Below are positions 55,500-64,000 of a stretch of 64,000 nt of DNA, one piece after another (positions within the stretch are counted from its first letter, which is position 1; each line of letters begins with the position of its first letter). This stretch comes from Thermosynechococcaceae cyanobacterium Okahandja (lineage in GTDB: Bacteria; Cyanobacteriota; Cyanobacteriia; Thermosynechococcales; Thermosynechococcaceae), in assembly GCA_041530395.1 (NCBI GenBank), contig CP136945.1:2232001-2296000 (forward strand), written 5' to 3'. The position numbers were made by a program, and so were the translations under genes. The notes below the pieces were generated by a model. That model did no database searches and was not told the DNA's origin. It was given only the letters and a program-made list of their open reading frames with translations.

Positions 55500-56123
55500 A
55501 TGGCAGACTGCACTGACTTAAGTATATCCCCGTCTGACCCCCCCCTCGTGGCGATCGCCCTTGGCAGCAATGTGGGGCAACCCCGCCACACCCTAGCGGC
55601 GGCGGTTTCAGCCCTGCAACAGGCGCCTGAAATTAACGTCTTGCGCTGCTCGCGCTGGTATCGCACCCACCCCTTGGGACCACCGCAACCGGACTACTGG
55701 AATGGCTGTGTGATTGCTACCGTTAACCTGAGTCCCCTAGCTTTGCTCGAGCACCTCCAAGGGATTGAGCAGCAGTTTGGCCGCACCCGACATCAGCACT
55801 GGGGGCCGCGCACCCTCGACCTCGATCTCCTTTTTTATGGGGATCTGATCATCAATAGCCCCGCGCTGACCCTGCCCCACCCTGAGCTAGGGAACCGACC
55901 CTTCGTACTGGTGCCCTTGGCGGAACTGGTGCCCGACTGGCGGCATCCCCTCCTGAATGCAACTGTGGCCACCCTCCAGGAACGGGTTGGGTTGGCAGGC
56001 ATCAAGGCGGTTGCTTCTGGCGTTGCCGATGCGCCCGAAACCATGTTTGTAACTGCTCACAGCAGCGCTCGGCCAGCACCCCCCCCAAACTCTGCACCCG
56101 ATGAAAGGCCGCGGCACTCGTAG
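55500..56123 (+). CDS. folK: 6-hydroxymethyldihydropterin pyrophosphokinase FolK
   Basis: FolK activates the pterin in folate synthesis. The protein has IALGSNVGQPRHTL, RWYRTHPLGPPQPDYWNGC, LEHLQGIEQQFGRTRHQHWG, PRTLDLDLLFYGD and LTLPHPELGNRPFVLVPLAEL, all family marks. The length is 207 residues; the last ~40 residues (from about VASGVADAP) lie opposite the end of tadA and are not expected to be conserved. ATG 55500 without a clear ribosome site. Confidence 0.95.
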   Translation: MADCTDLSISPSDPPLVAIALGSNVGQPRHTLAAAVSALQQAPEINVLRCSRWYRTHPLGPPQPDYWNGCVIATVNLSPLALLEHLQGIEQQFGRTRHQHWGPRTLDLDLLFYGDLIINSPALTLPHPELGNRPFVLVPLAELVPDWRHPLLNATVATLQERVGLAGIKAVASGVADAPETMFVTAHSSARPAPPPNSAPDERPRHS

Positions 56124-56487
56124 GAATGTGCAGCACCGAGTCAATGGCACCGGCCTTCGGATCCGGTGTGCCATAGATCAGGGTGTGAATCCGCGCTTGG
56201 ACAATGGCCCCGGCACACATGGGGCAAGGCTCTAGGGTCACGTAAAGGCGGCAGCCGTTCAGGTACCACGTGCCCAGCCGTTGACCCGCCTGCCGCAGTG
56301 CAACAATTTCCGCATGGGCGGTGGGGTCATGATCCCGCTGACGGCGGTTTTCCCCCGTGGCAATGAGCGTATTATTGGCATCCACAATCACGGCACCAAC
56401 GGGGACTTCATCCGCCAGACCGGCCTGCTCCGCAAGGGCGATCGCGTGGTGCATCCAAAACTCGTGTTCTGCCATATCGGCGGCCAC
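56002..56487 (-). CDS. tadA: tRNA adenosine(34) deaminase TadA
   Basis: TadA makes inosine at the wobble base of tRNA-Arg(ACG). The 161-residue protein has the zinc site HAEIVAL (His and catalytic Glu) and EPCPMCAGAIVQARI with its two Cys, plus the family N-terminus HEFWMHHAIALAEQA. GTG start at 56487 with GGAGGAT upstream; ATG 56475 is an alternative. The 3' end overlaps folK by 122 bases on the other strand. Confidence 0.95.
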   Translation of the reverse strand: MAADMAEHEFWMHHAIALAEQAGLADEVPVGAVIVDANNTLIATGENRRQRDHDPTAHAEIVALRQAGQRLGTWYLNGCRLYVTLEPCPMCAGAIVQARIHTLIYGTPDPKAGAIDSVLHIPTSAAAFHRVQSLGGVLAERCCEQLQTWFRAHRQRQKQPP

Positions 56488-56526
56488 AATGGCTATCCTC
56501 CAATCCCCTGAGCGCAGCCGCTATGG

Positions 56527-56532
56527 TACTAT
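56527..56532 (+). promoter_or_regulatory. Putative -10 box of psbK
   Basis: TACTAT in GGTACTATTC, 44 bases before the psbK start; no clear -35. Confidence 0.35.
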
Positions 56533-56575
56533 TCTTTCAGTTCTCTTGCGATCGCTGATTTTTTAGGAAACTACC

Positions 56576-56716
56576 ATGATTGATGCTGTCGTTTTAGTGG
56601 CCAAGCTCCCCGAAGCCTACGCAATTTTTGATCCCCTCGTGGACGTGCTACCAGTGATTCCGGTTCTGTTTTTAGCGTTGGCGTTTGTGTGGCAAGCGGC
56701 TGTGGGCTTTCGCTAA
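56576..56716 (+). CDS. psbK: Photosystem II reaction centre protein PsbK
   Basis: PsbK is a one-helix PSII subunit beside CP43. The 46-residue product starts [10 protein letters not shown], contains the cleavage and mature region [16 protein letters not shown], and ends [13 protein letters not shown], nearly identical to T. elongatus PsbK as I remember it. The mature protein starts at KLPEAY after removal of the leader. ATG with AGGA at 56564-56567. Too short for ordinary gene callers, and partly hidden by an over-long frame of yebC that runs back into it. Confidence 0.96.
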   Translation: MIDAVVLVAKLPEAYAIFDPLVDVLPVIPVLFLALAFVWQAAVGFR

Positions 56717-56750
56717 GTCGTTTTGCGACCGACTCTATTGTTGTTGGGAT

Positions 56751-56776
56751 CAACCCCGTTGCCATCAGCGGGGTTG
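56751..56776 (+). terminator. Hairpin after psbK
   Basis: CAACCCCG (56751-56758) pairs with CGGGGTTG (56769-56776) over a 10-base loop, then TTCT. Placed between psbK and yebC, it suits a terminator or attenuator of psbK. Confidence 0.5.
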
Positions 56777-56814
56777 TTCTGTCGTGGATTCTTGCTGTTT
56801 CCCTAAGCGTGCCT

Positions 56815-57567
56815 ATGGCGGGTCACAGTAAATGGGCGAATATTAAGCGGCAAAAGGCGCGAGTCGATGCCCAAAAGGGTAAGGTGTTTGCGCGACTGTC
56901 GCGAGCCATTATTATCGCTGCCCGTCATGGGGGCGGCGATCCGGCAGGTAATTTTCAACTCCGTAGCGCCATTGAAAAAGCTAAGGCCGCCGGCATTCCC
57001 AACGAGAACATTGACCGGGCGATCGCCAAAGGAACCGGTACCCTTGACACGGATGCCCCCCTCGAAGAGATTCGCTACGAAGGCTATGGCCCGGGTGGCG
57101 TTGCCTTTTTAATTGAGGCATTGACCGATAACCGCAATCGCACTGCTGCAGATCTGCGGGCGGCCTTTAATAAGCAGGGGGGCAACCTTGGCGAGACCGG
57201 CTGCGTGAGTTGGATGTTTGACCTCTGGGGTATTGTGACTGTGGCTGCTCCCGAGGACGAAGAAGCCTTTTTAGAAGCCCTACTGGCGGCTGATGTTGAC
57301 ACCTACGACATCCTAGAGGACGTGGCCGAAGTGCGCTGCCCCGTCCCTGCCCTAGAGGCGGTCAGCACAGCCCTCATGGCGCACGGTTATCGTGTGTTAG
57401 AGACGGAAAGCCGCTGGGTCTCCCTCAATACGGTTGAACTGACGGATGCCGAAACGGCGCGGCGGGTGTTGCGCTTAATGGAGGCGCTTGAAAACCTTGA
57501 TGATACTCAGAGTGTGGCGACGAATGCGGCCATGAGTGATGACCTACTGGCGCTTGTGGATGTTTAG
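56815..57567 (+). CDS. yebC: YebC/PmpR-family transcriptional or translation regulator
   Basis: The 250-residue protein starts MAGHSKWANIKRQKARVDAQ, the invariable family N-terminus, which fixes the start at ATG 56815 although the frame stays open upstream into psbK. Other family segments are AIEKAKAAGIPNENIDRAI, RYEGYGPGGVAFLIEALTDN, NRTAADLRAAFNKQGGNLG and SVSWMF-like GCVSWMFD. YebC proteins act as DNA-binding regulators in some bacteria and as ribosome-associated factors in others. Confidence 0.96.
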   Translation: MAGHSKWANIKRQKARVDAQKGKVFARLSRAIIIAARHGGGDPAGNFQLRSAIEKAKAAGIPNENIDRAIAKGTGTLDTDAPLEEIRYEGYGPGGVAFLIEALTDNRNRTAADLRAAFNKQGGNLGETGCVSWMFDLWGIVTVAAPEDEEAFLEALLAADVDTYDILEDVAEVRCPVPALEAVSTALMAHGYRVLETESRWVSLNTVELTDAETARRVLRLMEALENLDDTQSVATNAAMSDDLLALVDV

Positions 57568-57908
57568 CCATCCGTATTTGTACGGTATTTGCAAGCACAT
57601 ATCTTGCCCGTTGGCTCATAAAAGTTGGGTGGAAACACGGTAGCCGCAACGGGATCAACGTAGGACGATAAAGAGTAGGTTGCAGTAGTCCCTTGACTGT
57701 ACAACCTGCTCTCCACCGTTGTGTGTCCAGATTGAGTCTCTAGCGTGGGCGATCGCTCGTTTACTTCAGGCTTCAGGTGCTATGCGGTGTTTCCGATGTG
57801 ATGAACTCTCCTCAGTAGTGTGAGTTAGTGTGAGTTCCCTGCAAACTTGTGTGTCTCCCGTGTCGGCTCTTGTGTGTCCCTTTGTTCCCTGTTTTATGGC
57901 AAGTAAGA
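57568..57908. other. 341-bp convergent intergenic region with short repeats
   Basis: Between convergent yebC and the HAD gene. It holds a tandem pair AGTGTGAGTT (57817-57826, 57827-57836), three copies of TTGTGTGTC (57719, 57847, 57870), and a hairpin at 57673-57711. No conserved reading frame is evident and the small frames seen on the plus strand overlap the end of the HAD gene. Confidence 0.45.
57673..57711 (+). terminator. Hairpin between yebC and the HAD gene
   Basis: GAGTAGGTTG (57673-57682) pairs with CAACCTGCTC (57702-57711), ten pairs with one G-U, over a 19-base loop. No T run. Weak terminator candidate for yebC. Confidence 0.35.
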
Positions 57909-58664
57909 CTAGCAAAGAATTTGAATTTGGCTCGGTGCAGCCACGGTACACTGGCAGTACGACAGTGGCGGGGGAGGGTACCAGCCCCACGTCACACCAA
58001 TGCAACCAGCGGCAGCCGCCCGTTGCGCCATCAAACCATCGGCATCCGCATCACCAATGACAATGGTCTGCGCGGGGGGGATCTTCAATTCGGCGCAGAT
58101 TTTTTTTAGGGGGGTTGGATCCGGCTTGGCCGGTGGGCGATCGCTGCCCATGGCAATCTGAAAAAAGCCGTTAAGCTGGTAGGTGGCTAAAAACGCCTCG
58201 ACTTCTGCGGTGCGATCGCCCGAGAGAACCGCAAGGGCAACGCCAGCCGCGTTTAGCCGCTGAACCAGATCAATCACCCCCGGGTAAGGTGGCGTAAAGG
58301 GAGCCTTGGGGCTGAGTTCACAGTCTGCCTCCCTAAAGGCAGTTTCCGCTATCTCCCGCGCTTGGATCCAGCCATAGCCCTGCCCCGCAAGGTAGGCCGC
58401 CGCAGCAATTAGGTTTTCCTGACGGCTACCCACGGCTTGGAGTCCTTGGGGCTGGACATGCTGGCCGCTCAGGCCAAAACTGCGCCGCAGGGGTTCTTCT
58501 AAGCCCGGGGCGATCGCGGCAATACGCCGTAGTCGCGCCTGAGCCAACTGGTAAAGGTAGCGGGCCGAATTGGCCAAGGTGCCATCTTTGTCAAAAATGA
58601 CGGCGGCCACATTGGCAAAGCAAACCGTTTCTTCAGGACGCTGACAGCAGAGGGTAACGCTCAT
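57909..58664 (-). CDS. HAD-superfamily phosphatase, phosphoglycolate-phosphatase-like
   Basis: The ~251-residue HAD hydrolase has motif I VIFDKDGTLANSARY, motif II in VLSGDRTAEV, motif III Lys in PPAKPDP and motif IV IVIGDADADGLMAQRA. The cap region between resembles phosphoglycolate phosphatase (Gph/CbbZ) but the substrate is not certain. Glycolate-2-P removal would suit a photosynthetic cell. ATG 58664 is preferred to an earlier in-frame TTG at 58679. Confidence 0.88.
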   Translation of the reverse strand: MSVTLCCQRPEETVCFANVAAVIFDKDGTLANSARYLYQLAQARLRRIAAIAPGLEEPLRRSFGLSGQHVQPQGLQAVGSRQENLIAAAAYLAGQGYGWIQAREIAETAFREADCELSPKAPFTPPYPGVIDLVQRLNAAGVALAVLSGDRTAEVEAFLATYQLNGFFQIAMGSDRPPAKPDPTPLKKICAELKIPPAQTIVIGDADADGLMAQRAAAAGCIGVTWGWYPPPPLSYCQCTVAAPSQIQILC

Positions 58665-58691
58665 GATGCCCCGCAACACCGCAGAACGAGC

Positions 58692-59150
58692 CTAGAACGC
58701 ATTGGTGCTGGGGGGCATGGGCGGATCAACGCTGGGTGGCGCAGCAACTTCCCCTGGGGTGCGAATCGGGCCATTGTAGTCAATGCGAATGATGGGGTTG
58801 GCCGGATCTGGATTCACCGTCACCACACTTTCAATGGTGGGGGGAGCAGCGGGGGGGCCACCCAAAAAGCGGAAGGTAAAGGAGCCATCCCCATTCTCCA
58901 CAAAGGGGGACTGACTGGCAGGGCCAAACATTGATTCTTCGGCGCGATACTGGCTCAGCCCACCGTTAGCTCGCTCTGCCGCTTGCCGTGCCCAATTGCG
59001 AGCACGCTGCAAGACGGGATTGTCCACACCAAAGGGGTTAAACGGCTGAGGACTTGTGGCTGGCGGTGGCAAGACTTGTGCCACCATGGGCGACCCACCT
59101 AGCAGCACACTTCCCAGCAGTACACTCGGCATTATCTGACTCAGTGCCAT
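58692..59150 (-). CDS. Secreted hypothetical protein
   Basis: The 152-residue product has a signal peptide ([19 protein letters not shown]), a Pro-rich stretch, a short helical part ([20 protein letters not shown]), a strand region ([29 protein letters not shown]) and a Pro-rich tail. I do not recognise a family. Periplasmic location is inferred. Twelve bases upstream of the HAD gene on the same strand when the HAD frame is taken from 58679. Confidence 0.68.
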   Translation of the reverse strand: MALSQIMPSVLLGSVLLGGSPMVAQVLPPPATSPQPFNPFGVDNPVLQRARNWARQAAERANGGLSQYRAEESMFGPASQSPFVENGDGSFTFRFLGGPPAAPPTIESVVTVNPDPANPIIRIDYNGPIRTPGEVAAPPSVDPPMPPSTNAF

Positions 59151-59465
59151 GATCCATCTCTGAATAGCTTTGCTCCTCCGCCCTGACGGCGGCGTTGGCC
59201 GCCCTGTTCCGTCGCGAGCAGCCCGTTCTCTTGCTAACTATACGCTGGCGCGCGCCCCACCCTGCAGCCCGTTGGCCGCGCAGTGGGTTCAGGGGCTGAT
59301 CTGCCCGACACCAACCGCTCAGGGGCAAGGCATTCCTGCAGAAAGAGCCGGAAATTATTGCATTTTGATACAATAAGCAAAGTGCTAGGCTGAGGAAGAT
59401 CGCATCGTGTTGTTATCCCACGTTGCGGTTGCTTTTTGTTTATTTTGTAATCGTAGGGGCATGAT
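59151..59465. other. 315-bp divergent region upstream of grpE
   Basis: GC-rich on the left, AT-rich on the right. Possible -10 elements are TATAGT on the minus strand (59237-59242) for the secreted protein and TACAAT near 59369 for grpE. I looked for the CIRCE heat-shock operator and did not find it: a partial AGTGCTAGG half-site near 59381 is not matched by its partner. No small gene found. Confidence 0.45.
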
Positions 59466-60167
59466 TTGAGTCAACCTATGAGTGATGAAACCATAACGAA
59501 TGCTGCACCAGAGACTCCCGCTGAGGCGATCGCCAGTGAGGCAGCAGAAACCGCAGAAAGCCCGGAAACTGTTGAACCCACTGTAGAGGCGGCATCGGCT
59601 GCGGAGCCAACCACGGTCGAGGATCGCGCCGAACTGCTCGAAAAAATTGCCGCCCTAGAAGCTGCCCAAGTGAGCCTCTCGCAAGTGGTCGAGGAGCGCA
59701 ACACCCAGTACATGCGCCTAGCGGCTGATTTTGAAAATTTCCGTAAGCGCACCCAGCGAGAAAAAGAAGAACTGGAGCTGCAAATTAAGTGCAAAACCAT
59801 CTCAGAGCTACTGCCGGTGGTCGATAGCTTTGAATTAGCACGCACCCATATTCAAACCGCCACCGAAGCAGAAGAAAAAATCCATCGCAGCTATCAAGGG
59901 GTCTATAAGCAGTTGGTGGACTGCCTGAAGCGCATTGGAGTTTCGGCCATGCGGCCAGAGGGCAAACCCTTTGATCCAACCCTCCATGAGGCGGTTATGC
60001 GCGAACCTAGCCGTGAGCATCCCGAAGGTACCGTCCTCGAAGAATTAAAGCGGGGCTATATGTTGGGCGATCGCGTCTTGCGCCATGCAATGGTCAAAGT
60101 CGCGGCCCCACCGGAAGATGATGGTGCCCCGGAACCTAATCCAACCAACGATGTAACGGACGTATAA
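59466..60167 (+). CDS. grpE: Nucleotide exchange factor GrpE
   Basis: GrpE releases ADP from DnaK. The 233-residue protein has an acidic Ala/Glu/Thr-rich N-terminus (to ~55), the long dimer helix ([33 protein letters not shown]) and the C-terminal beta domain ([46 protein letters not shown]). TTG 59466 has AGGGG at the right distance; ATG 59478 is an alternative. Here grpE is followed by miaB, not dnaK. Confidence 0.96.
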   Translation: MSQPMSDETITNAAPETPAEAIASEAAETAESPETVEPTVEAASAAEPTTVEDRAELLEKIAALEAAQVSLSQVVEERNTQYMRLAADFENFRKRTQREKEELELQIKCKTISELLPVVDSFELARTHIQTATEAEEKIHRSYQGVYKQLVDCLKRIGVSAMRPEGKPFDPTLHEAVMREPSREHPEGTVLEELKRGYMLGDRVLRHAMVKVAAPPEDDGAPEPNPTNDVTDV

Positions 60168-60172
60168 ACCCA

Positions 60173-61567
60173 ATGGCACGCCGCTATTACATCACCACCT
60201 TTGGCTGCCAAATGAACAAGGCCGACTCGGAGCGCATGGCCGGTGTACTAGAGGCGATGGGCTTAGAGCCGGTGACCGAGCCGGATCAGGCGGATGTGCT
60301 GCTCTACAATACCTGCACCATTCGTGATAACGCTGAGCAAAAGCTCTACTCGTACCTTGGCCGCCAAGCCAAGCGTAAACACACAGACCCGAACCTCACC
60401 TTAGTGGTGGCGGGTTGTGTAGCCCAGCAGGAGGGGGAGCAACTGCTGCGGCGGGTGCCAGAAGTCGATTTGGTGATGGGGCCGCAGTACGCCAATCGCC
60501 TTGGGGAACTCCTCGAGCAGGTGTGGAGCGGCAGCCAAGTGGTGGCCACTGAACCGCTGCACATTGTTGAAGATATTACCAAACCCCGCCGCGACAGCAC
60601 CGTAACCGCATGGGTCAACGTTATCTATGGCTGTAATGAGCGCTGTACCTACTGCGTGGTGCCGGGAGTCCGCGGTCAAGAGCAGTCACGCCCACCCGCC
60701 GCCATTCGGGCAGAAGTCGAAGAACTGGCAGCCCAAGGGTATCGGGAAGTCACCCTCCTGGGTCAAAATATTGATGCCTACGGTCGTGATTTGCCGGGGA
60801 TTACGCCCGAGGGTCGCCGTCAGCACACCTTCACCGATTTGCTGTACTACCTGCACGATGTGCCGGGCATTGAGCGGATTCGTTTTGCCACCAGTCATCC
60901 CCGCTACTTTACCGAGCGGTTAATCCGCGCCTGCGCCGAGTTGCCCAAGGTGTGCAAGCATTTTCATATTCCCTTTCAGTCCGGGGACAACGACATCCTC
61001 AAGGCCATGGCGCGGGGCTACACGCGGCAGCGCTATCTGCACATTATCGAGACTATTCGCCACTATATGCCCGATGCCGCCATCAGTGCCGATGCCATTG
61101 TCGGGTTTCCGGGGGAGACCGAGGCGCAGTTCCAGCAAACACTGGATCTGGTTGCGACTGTTGGCTTTGATCAGTTAAATACCGCCGCCTACTCACCTCG
61201 ACCGAATACGCCAGCGGCCACATGGCCTAACCAAGTCCCAGAGGCGGAAAAAGAAGATCGGCTGCAACGGTTAAATCACCTTGTGGCAACGATCGCGGCG
61301 GAACGCTCCCAGCGCTACCTCGGCCGCACAGAAGTGGTGCTGGTGGAAGGGGTCAACCCAAAGGATGAGCGCCAAGTCTATGGCCGGACCGATGGCAACC
61401 GCCTCACCTATTTACCCGGGGAGATCGAGACCCTGCGGGGACAGTTGGTGCCGGTGCAAATTACCGAAGCCCGCGCCTTTAGTCTGACGGGGGTACCGTT
61501 AGGTTCAGGCTCAGCCGTGCCAGCACCCCTTGCCGCCATTGGGCATTGCGGTGGCGATCGCTCCTAA
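60173..61567 (+). CDS. miaB: tRNA-2-methylthio-N6-isopentenyladenosine synthase MiaB
   Basis: MiaB is a radical SAM methylthiotransferase modifying A37 of tRNAs reading UNN codons. The 464-residue protein has an N-terminal UPF0004 domain with the first cluster Cys ([37 protein letters not shown]), radical SAM motif [11 protein letters not shown], and a C-terminal TRAM domain ([27 protein letters not shown]). Starts 5 bases after grpE. The last 89 bases overlap menD on the other strand. Confidence 0.97.
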   Translation: MARRYYITTFGCQMNKADSERMAGVLEAMGLEPVTEPDQADVLLYNTCTIRDNAEQKLYSYLGRQAKRKHTDPNLTLVVAGCVAQQEGEQLLRRVPEVDLVMGPQYANRLGELLEQVWSGSQVVATEPLHIVEDITKPRRDSTVTAWVNVIYGCNERCTYCVVPGVRGQEQSRPPAAIRAEVEELAAQGYREVTLLGQNIDAYGRDLPGITPEGRRQHTFTDLLYYLHDVPGIERIRFATSHPRYFTERLIRACAELPKVCKHFHIPFQSGDNDILKAMARGYTRQRYLHIIETIRHYMPDAAISADAIVGFPGETEAQFQQTLDLVATVGFDQLNTAAYSPRPNTPAATWPNQVPEAEKEDRLQRLNHLVATIAAERSQRYLGRTEVVLVEGVNPKDERQVYGRTDGNRLTYLPGEIETLRGQLVPVQITEARAFSLTGVPLGSGSAVPAPLAAIGHCGGDRS

Positions 61568-63206
61568 ATTCAACCAGACGCACCTTAAATTTTCCCAGCG
61601 CGCTCAGGTGCTGCTCTAGCTCTGACCAGTCCTCAAGGGCGTAATAGGGTAGGTCATAGGCAGCAGCCAGTGAACCAAAGCTAACCATTTGAGGGGTGGC
61701 AAAAAAGCGCTCAAAGGGCGGTTCAAACCCTTGGATAGGTAAGTGCTCAAAAATGCCTCCCCCGTGGTTGTTAATGAGCAACACCAGCAGTGAGCCGTGG
61801 AATTCGGGGGTAATGAGCCAGCCATTGGTGTCGTGTAAACAGGCTAGATCCCCTGTCAGTAGCACCGTGGGCTGGCCGCGGTGGGCAGACCCCAAGGCAC
61901 TCGATAGGGTGCCATCAATCCCGTTGGCACCCCGATTAAAGTAAAAGCGATAGCGGCGATCGCTCCTTGGCCATACACTTTCCACATCCCGTACCGGCAT
62001 ACTACTGGCTACAAAAACGGCGGTATCCGCGGGTAGCCACTGGCTGAGGCGGTGCACCAGCTTGGCATCGCAGCGCCAGTCAATCGGGTCAAGGGTCATG
62101 GCTAACGCCTGAGCCACCTCGTTATCGAGGGAGCGCCACTGCTCTAGGTAGGACGTAGGCACAGACACCGGATCGGCAGGGGGAACCACCATGGCCGGAT
62201 CGATGGCTAAGGTGACACTGCGTCCGTGGAGGGGATTATTGTTATCGGCCACCGGATCGAGGCACCAGATCAGCGGATCACTCTGCTGCAACCATTCCCG
62301 CAGCGGCTTGCTGGTGGGCAGGGGTCCCAATTGCAGTACCACGTTGGGACGCAGAGCGGCTTGGATCTGGGGCGATCGCAGCAATAAATCATAATGGGCA
62401 ATCACGTGGGGGCAACCCCAGTGCCGCAGGGGGGAGAGGGCATCCGCCAGAATCGGCCAGTGCAGGTAGGCACTCAGGCGGGCGATCGCTGCCCCATAGG
62501 CGTGGGGATGGGCTGTATGACTCGGACCAGCAATAATGAGACCACGGGGTTGGTTTTGCCACTCGGACCAAGGTAGGGTGGGGGTGGTAAGGATGGGCGC
62601 AGGGGGGCGCAGCAACCGCGAAAAGTCCTGCTCTTGGAGGTTAGGAGCAATAAACGTGGCATCCACCACGGGGGCGAGAGGCTCCCCAAAGGGAAGGTTC
62701 AGGTGGACAGGCCCCGGATCCGGCCAGTGGCAGCGGTGCCAACAGTGGCTGAGGGTTTGGCGCAGGTAGTTCAGCAGCGCCAGATCCGGTAGGCGTAGCT
62801 CCCGAAACTCCCGCACGTAGCGGCCATAGAGATGTACCTGATCAATGGTTTGCCCCGCTTGACAGGCTCGCAATTCCGGTGGCCGATCAGCAGTGAGCAC
62901 CATCAAGGGGAGGTGACTCAGGCTGGCCTCAATGATGGCCGGGTAAACGTTGGCGGCAGCGGTGCCCGAGGTGCACGCCAAGGCAACGGGGTTCCCCTGC
63001 TGCTGGGCTAGGCCAAGGGCAAAAAAAGCCGCCGATCGCTCATCCAAAATCGGGATCGCCTCTAGGCCAGGATGGGCAGCGGCAGCCACAGCCAAAGGTC
63101 CGGATCGCGACCCGGGGCAGACCACGACCGTTTGTAATCCTAGGCAATGCAGGGTTTCAAAGAGCAGACTGGCCCAAAAGACATTGAGGTTTTGCGTCAG
63201 CAGCAT
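61479..63206 (-). CDS. menD: SEPHCHC synthase MenD
   Basis: MenD is a thiamine-diphosphate enzyme joining 2-oxoglutarate and isochorismate in phylloquinone synthesis, needed for the A1 site of PSI. The 575-residue protein has the family strings [76 protein letters not shown] and [18 protein letters not shown], with the ThDP Mg-binding stretch [18 protein letters not shown] and [13 protein letters not shown]. The start overlaps the end of rnhB by 10 bases. Confidence 0.97.
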   Translation of the reverse strand: MLLTQNLNVFWASLLFETLHCLGLQTVVVCPGSRSGPLAVAAAAHPGLEAIPILDERSAAFFALGLAQQQGNPVALACTSGTAAANVYPAIIEASLSHLPLMVLTADRPPELRACQAGQTIDQVHLYGRYVREFRELRLPDLALLNYLRQTLSHCWHRCHWPDPGPVHLNLPFGEPLAPVVDATFIAPNLQEQDFSRLLRPPAPILTTPTLPWSEWQNQPRGLIIAGPSHTAHPHAYGAAIARLSAYLHWPILADALSPLRHWGCPHVIAHYDLLLRSPQIQAALRPNVVLQLGPLPTSKPLREWLQQSDPLIWCLDPVADNNNPLHGRSVTLAIDPAMVVPPADPVSVPTSYLEQWRSLDNEVAQALAMTLDPIDWRCDAKLVHRLSQWLPADTAVFVASSMPVRDVESVWPRSDRRYRFYFNRGANGIDGTLSSALGSAHRGQPTVLLTGDLACLHDTNGWLITPEFHGSLLVLLINNHGGGIFEHLPIQGFEPPFERFFATPQMVSFGSLAAAYDLPYYALEDWSELEQHLSALGKFKVRLVEFRSDRHRNAQWRQGVLARLSLNLTVPPSD

Positions 63207-63847
63207 GGGGCACCCTCAGGCGAAGGGAGAAATGGTGTCTGCTCCCCGTAGGACTTCAGAAATGAGCGCCGATGCCATGGGGTTAAACCGTTCTGAGCAA
63301 GGGCACGGCGATGCTCAGGGGTGCCGTAGCCCACATTCCGTTCCCAGCCGTAGGCCGGATAGCGACGACTGAGCCGTACCATAAAGCGATCGCGCCGCAC
63401 CTTAGCAACAATGGAGGCGCAGGCAATACTGTAACAGTAGCGATCGCCCCCGACAATCGCCATCCCCCGCTCAAAGGGGGCTGTTTTCGTTAATTTGCCA
63501 TCAATGAGTGCCTGATCCCATGGTGCCACCCGCCCAAGGGCACGGGTCATGGCGCGGTACGTGGCCTGCAAAATATTCACCTGATCAATTTCCGCCACAC
63601 TGGCGACCCCCACCCCGATAGCGATCGCCTGCTGCTGAATGAGGCCAAAAAGACGTAGCCGCTGCCGCGGGCTTAACTGCTTTGAGTCGCGCACCCCCTC
63701 AATAGGCGCACCGTTGGCGGGCATAATCACCGCGGCGGCCACCACCGGCCCTGCGAGGCACCCCCGCCCCACTTCATCGACCCCCACCACCCGCATCTTC
63801 CCTTCCTGCCAGTAGGGGGTTTCATAGATGAACGATGGCACCGTCAT
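63197..63847 (-). CDS. rnhB: Ribonuclease HII
   Basis: RNase HII removes ribonucleotides from DNA. The 216-residue protein has the active-site motif VVGVDEVGRGCLAGPVVAA, the SKQL motif VRDSKQLSPRQRLRL, DQALIDGK, and CASIVAKVRRDRFM with YPAYGWERNVGYGTPEH. ATG 63847 gives a 17-residue extension; ATG 63796 with AGGAAGGG just before it is an equally good start. Ten-base overlap with menD downstream and 6 bases after ugd. Confidence 0.96.
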   Translation of the reverse strand: MTVPSFIYETPYWQEGKMRVVGVDEVGRGCLAGPVVAAAVIMPANGAPIEGVRDSKQLSPRQRLRLFGLIQQQAIAIGVGVASVAEIDQVNILQATYRAMTRALGRVAPWDQALIDGKLTKTAPFERGMAIVGGDRYCYSIACASIVAKVRRDRFMVRLSRRYPAYGWERNVGYGTPEHRRALAQNGLTPWHRRSFLKSYGEQTPFLPSPEGAPCC

Positions 63848-63853
63848 TGCGCT

Positions 63854-64000
63854 CTAGTGACCAATTCCCACGTAACGAAAACCCAGCGCCTCTAACGCTT
63901 TGCGGTCAAGGAAATTCCGGCCATCCACAATGACGGGCTGGTGCATCACCTTGGCAATTTCGCTGTAGTCCACCTCCCGGAACTGCGGCCAGTCGGTCAC
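63854..64000 (-). CDS. ugd: UDP-glucose 6-dehydrogenase, C-terminal end
   Basis: Only the last 48 codons are inside the window; the gene continues beyond it. The visible sequence reads TDWPQFREVDYSEIAKVM then PVIVDGRNFLD and ALGFRYVGIGH, the typical C-terminus of UDP-glucose/GDP-mannose dehydrogenases (Ugd). The enzyme makes UDP-glucuronate for surface polysaccharide. The stop is 6 bases before rnhB on the same strand. Confidence 0.88.
   Translation of the reverse strand: MTDWPQFREVDYSEIAKVMHQPVIVDGRNFLDRKALEALGFRYVGIGH

Noticed and set aside
57830-58109. Two plus-strand frames of 76-86 residues after yebC
   Set aside because: They overlap the HAD gene on the other strand and have no coherent composition.
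59360-59465. CIRCE heat-shock operator before grpE
   Set aside because: Only a partial AGTGCTA half-site is seen, without its inverted partner.

Overview
The window is chromosomal DNA of a thermophilic cyanobacterium close to Thermosynechococcus/Parathermosynechococcus. The evidence is two photosystem II small-subunit genes too short for ordinary gene callers (psbK and psbX, the PsbK product matching the T. elongatus protein as I remember it at almost every residue), cyanobacterial or plastid families (ycf66, btpA, sbtA/sbtB, rpaA, sipA-like, DUF3370, DUF760, DUF1997), chorismate lyase and menD for quinone synthesis, and the HIP1 octamer GCGATCGC scattered throughout. The PsbX sequence differs from that of T. 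elongatus, so this is probably a related but different species (inference). The genome is compact: neighbouring genes often abut, and convergent genes often overlap at their 3' ends.

Layout. 1-3974 holds housekeeping genes: the end of prfC, recR, ureG, era, an exbD-like gene and gmk. 4102-5834 is an AT-rich island with a two-gene type II restriction-modification system, an amino-methyltransferase with an unusual motif order and a BcnI/MvaI-family endonuclease. 5841-11375 runs hemW, htpG, a site-2-protease-like membrane protein with an altered zinc motif, and larB. 11348-20618 holds rpaA, a DUF3370 protein, a PPP-type phosphatase, sbcC, a DUF4340 protein and acs. 20908-24354 holds a GT41-like protein and the bicarbonate transporter pair sbtA/sbtB. 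24744-30602 holds guaA, an outer-membrane-barrel candidate, dcd, a membrane GTPase, a previously uncalled 50-residue membrane protein and a pentapeptide-repeat protein.

30658-41018 holds a phosphodiester glycosidase, psbX, ycf66, an NTF2-like protein, minC, a sipA-like gene, a HAMP-PAS protein with no output domain, a KDPG aldolase, a DUF1997 protein and a cellulose synthase. 40948-48824 holds argB, an SRPBCC protein, chorismate lyase, nanE, a group 2 sigma factor, a ketoacyl synthase, a CAU tRNA with several stem mismatches, mutY, DUF760 and deoC. 48825-49185 is a leader region with predicted structure and a possible 8-residue upstream peptide ahead of an MFS transporter. 49179-54531 is a co-directional run: MFS, creatininase-like, alpha/beta hydrolase, HtrA-type protease and GT39. 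The rest holds btpA, folK, tadA, psbK, yebC, an HAD phosphatase, grpE, miaB, menD, rnhB and the end of ugd.

Together the genes cover core information processing, inorganic carbon uptake, PSII assembly and quinone supply, clock and light output (RpaA, SipA-like), cell division and cell-surface polysaccharide. I see no CRISPR array, insertion sequence, prophage or rRNA. The most notable accessory feature is the restriction-modification island. The points most worth checking are its Asp-to-Asn change in the endonuclease, the His-to-Arg change in the M50 protein, the degenerate PilZ domain of the cellulose synthase, and the structured leader before the MFS gene.
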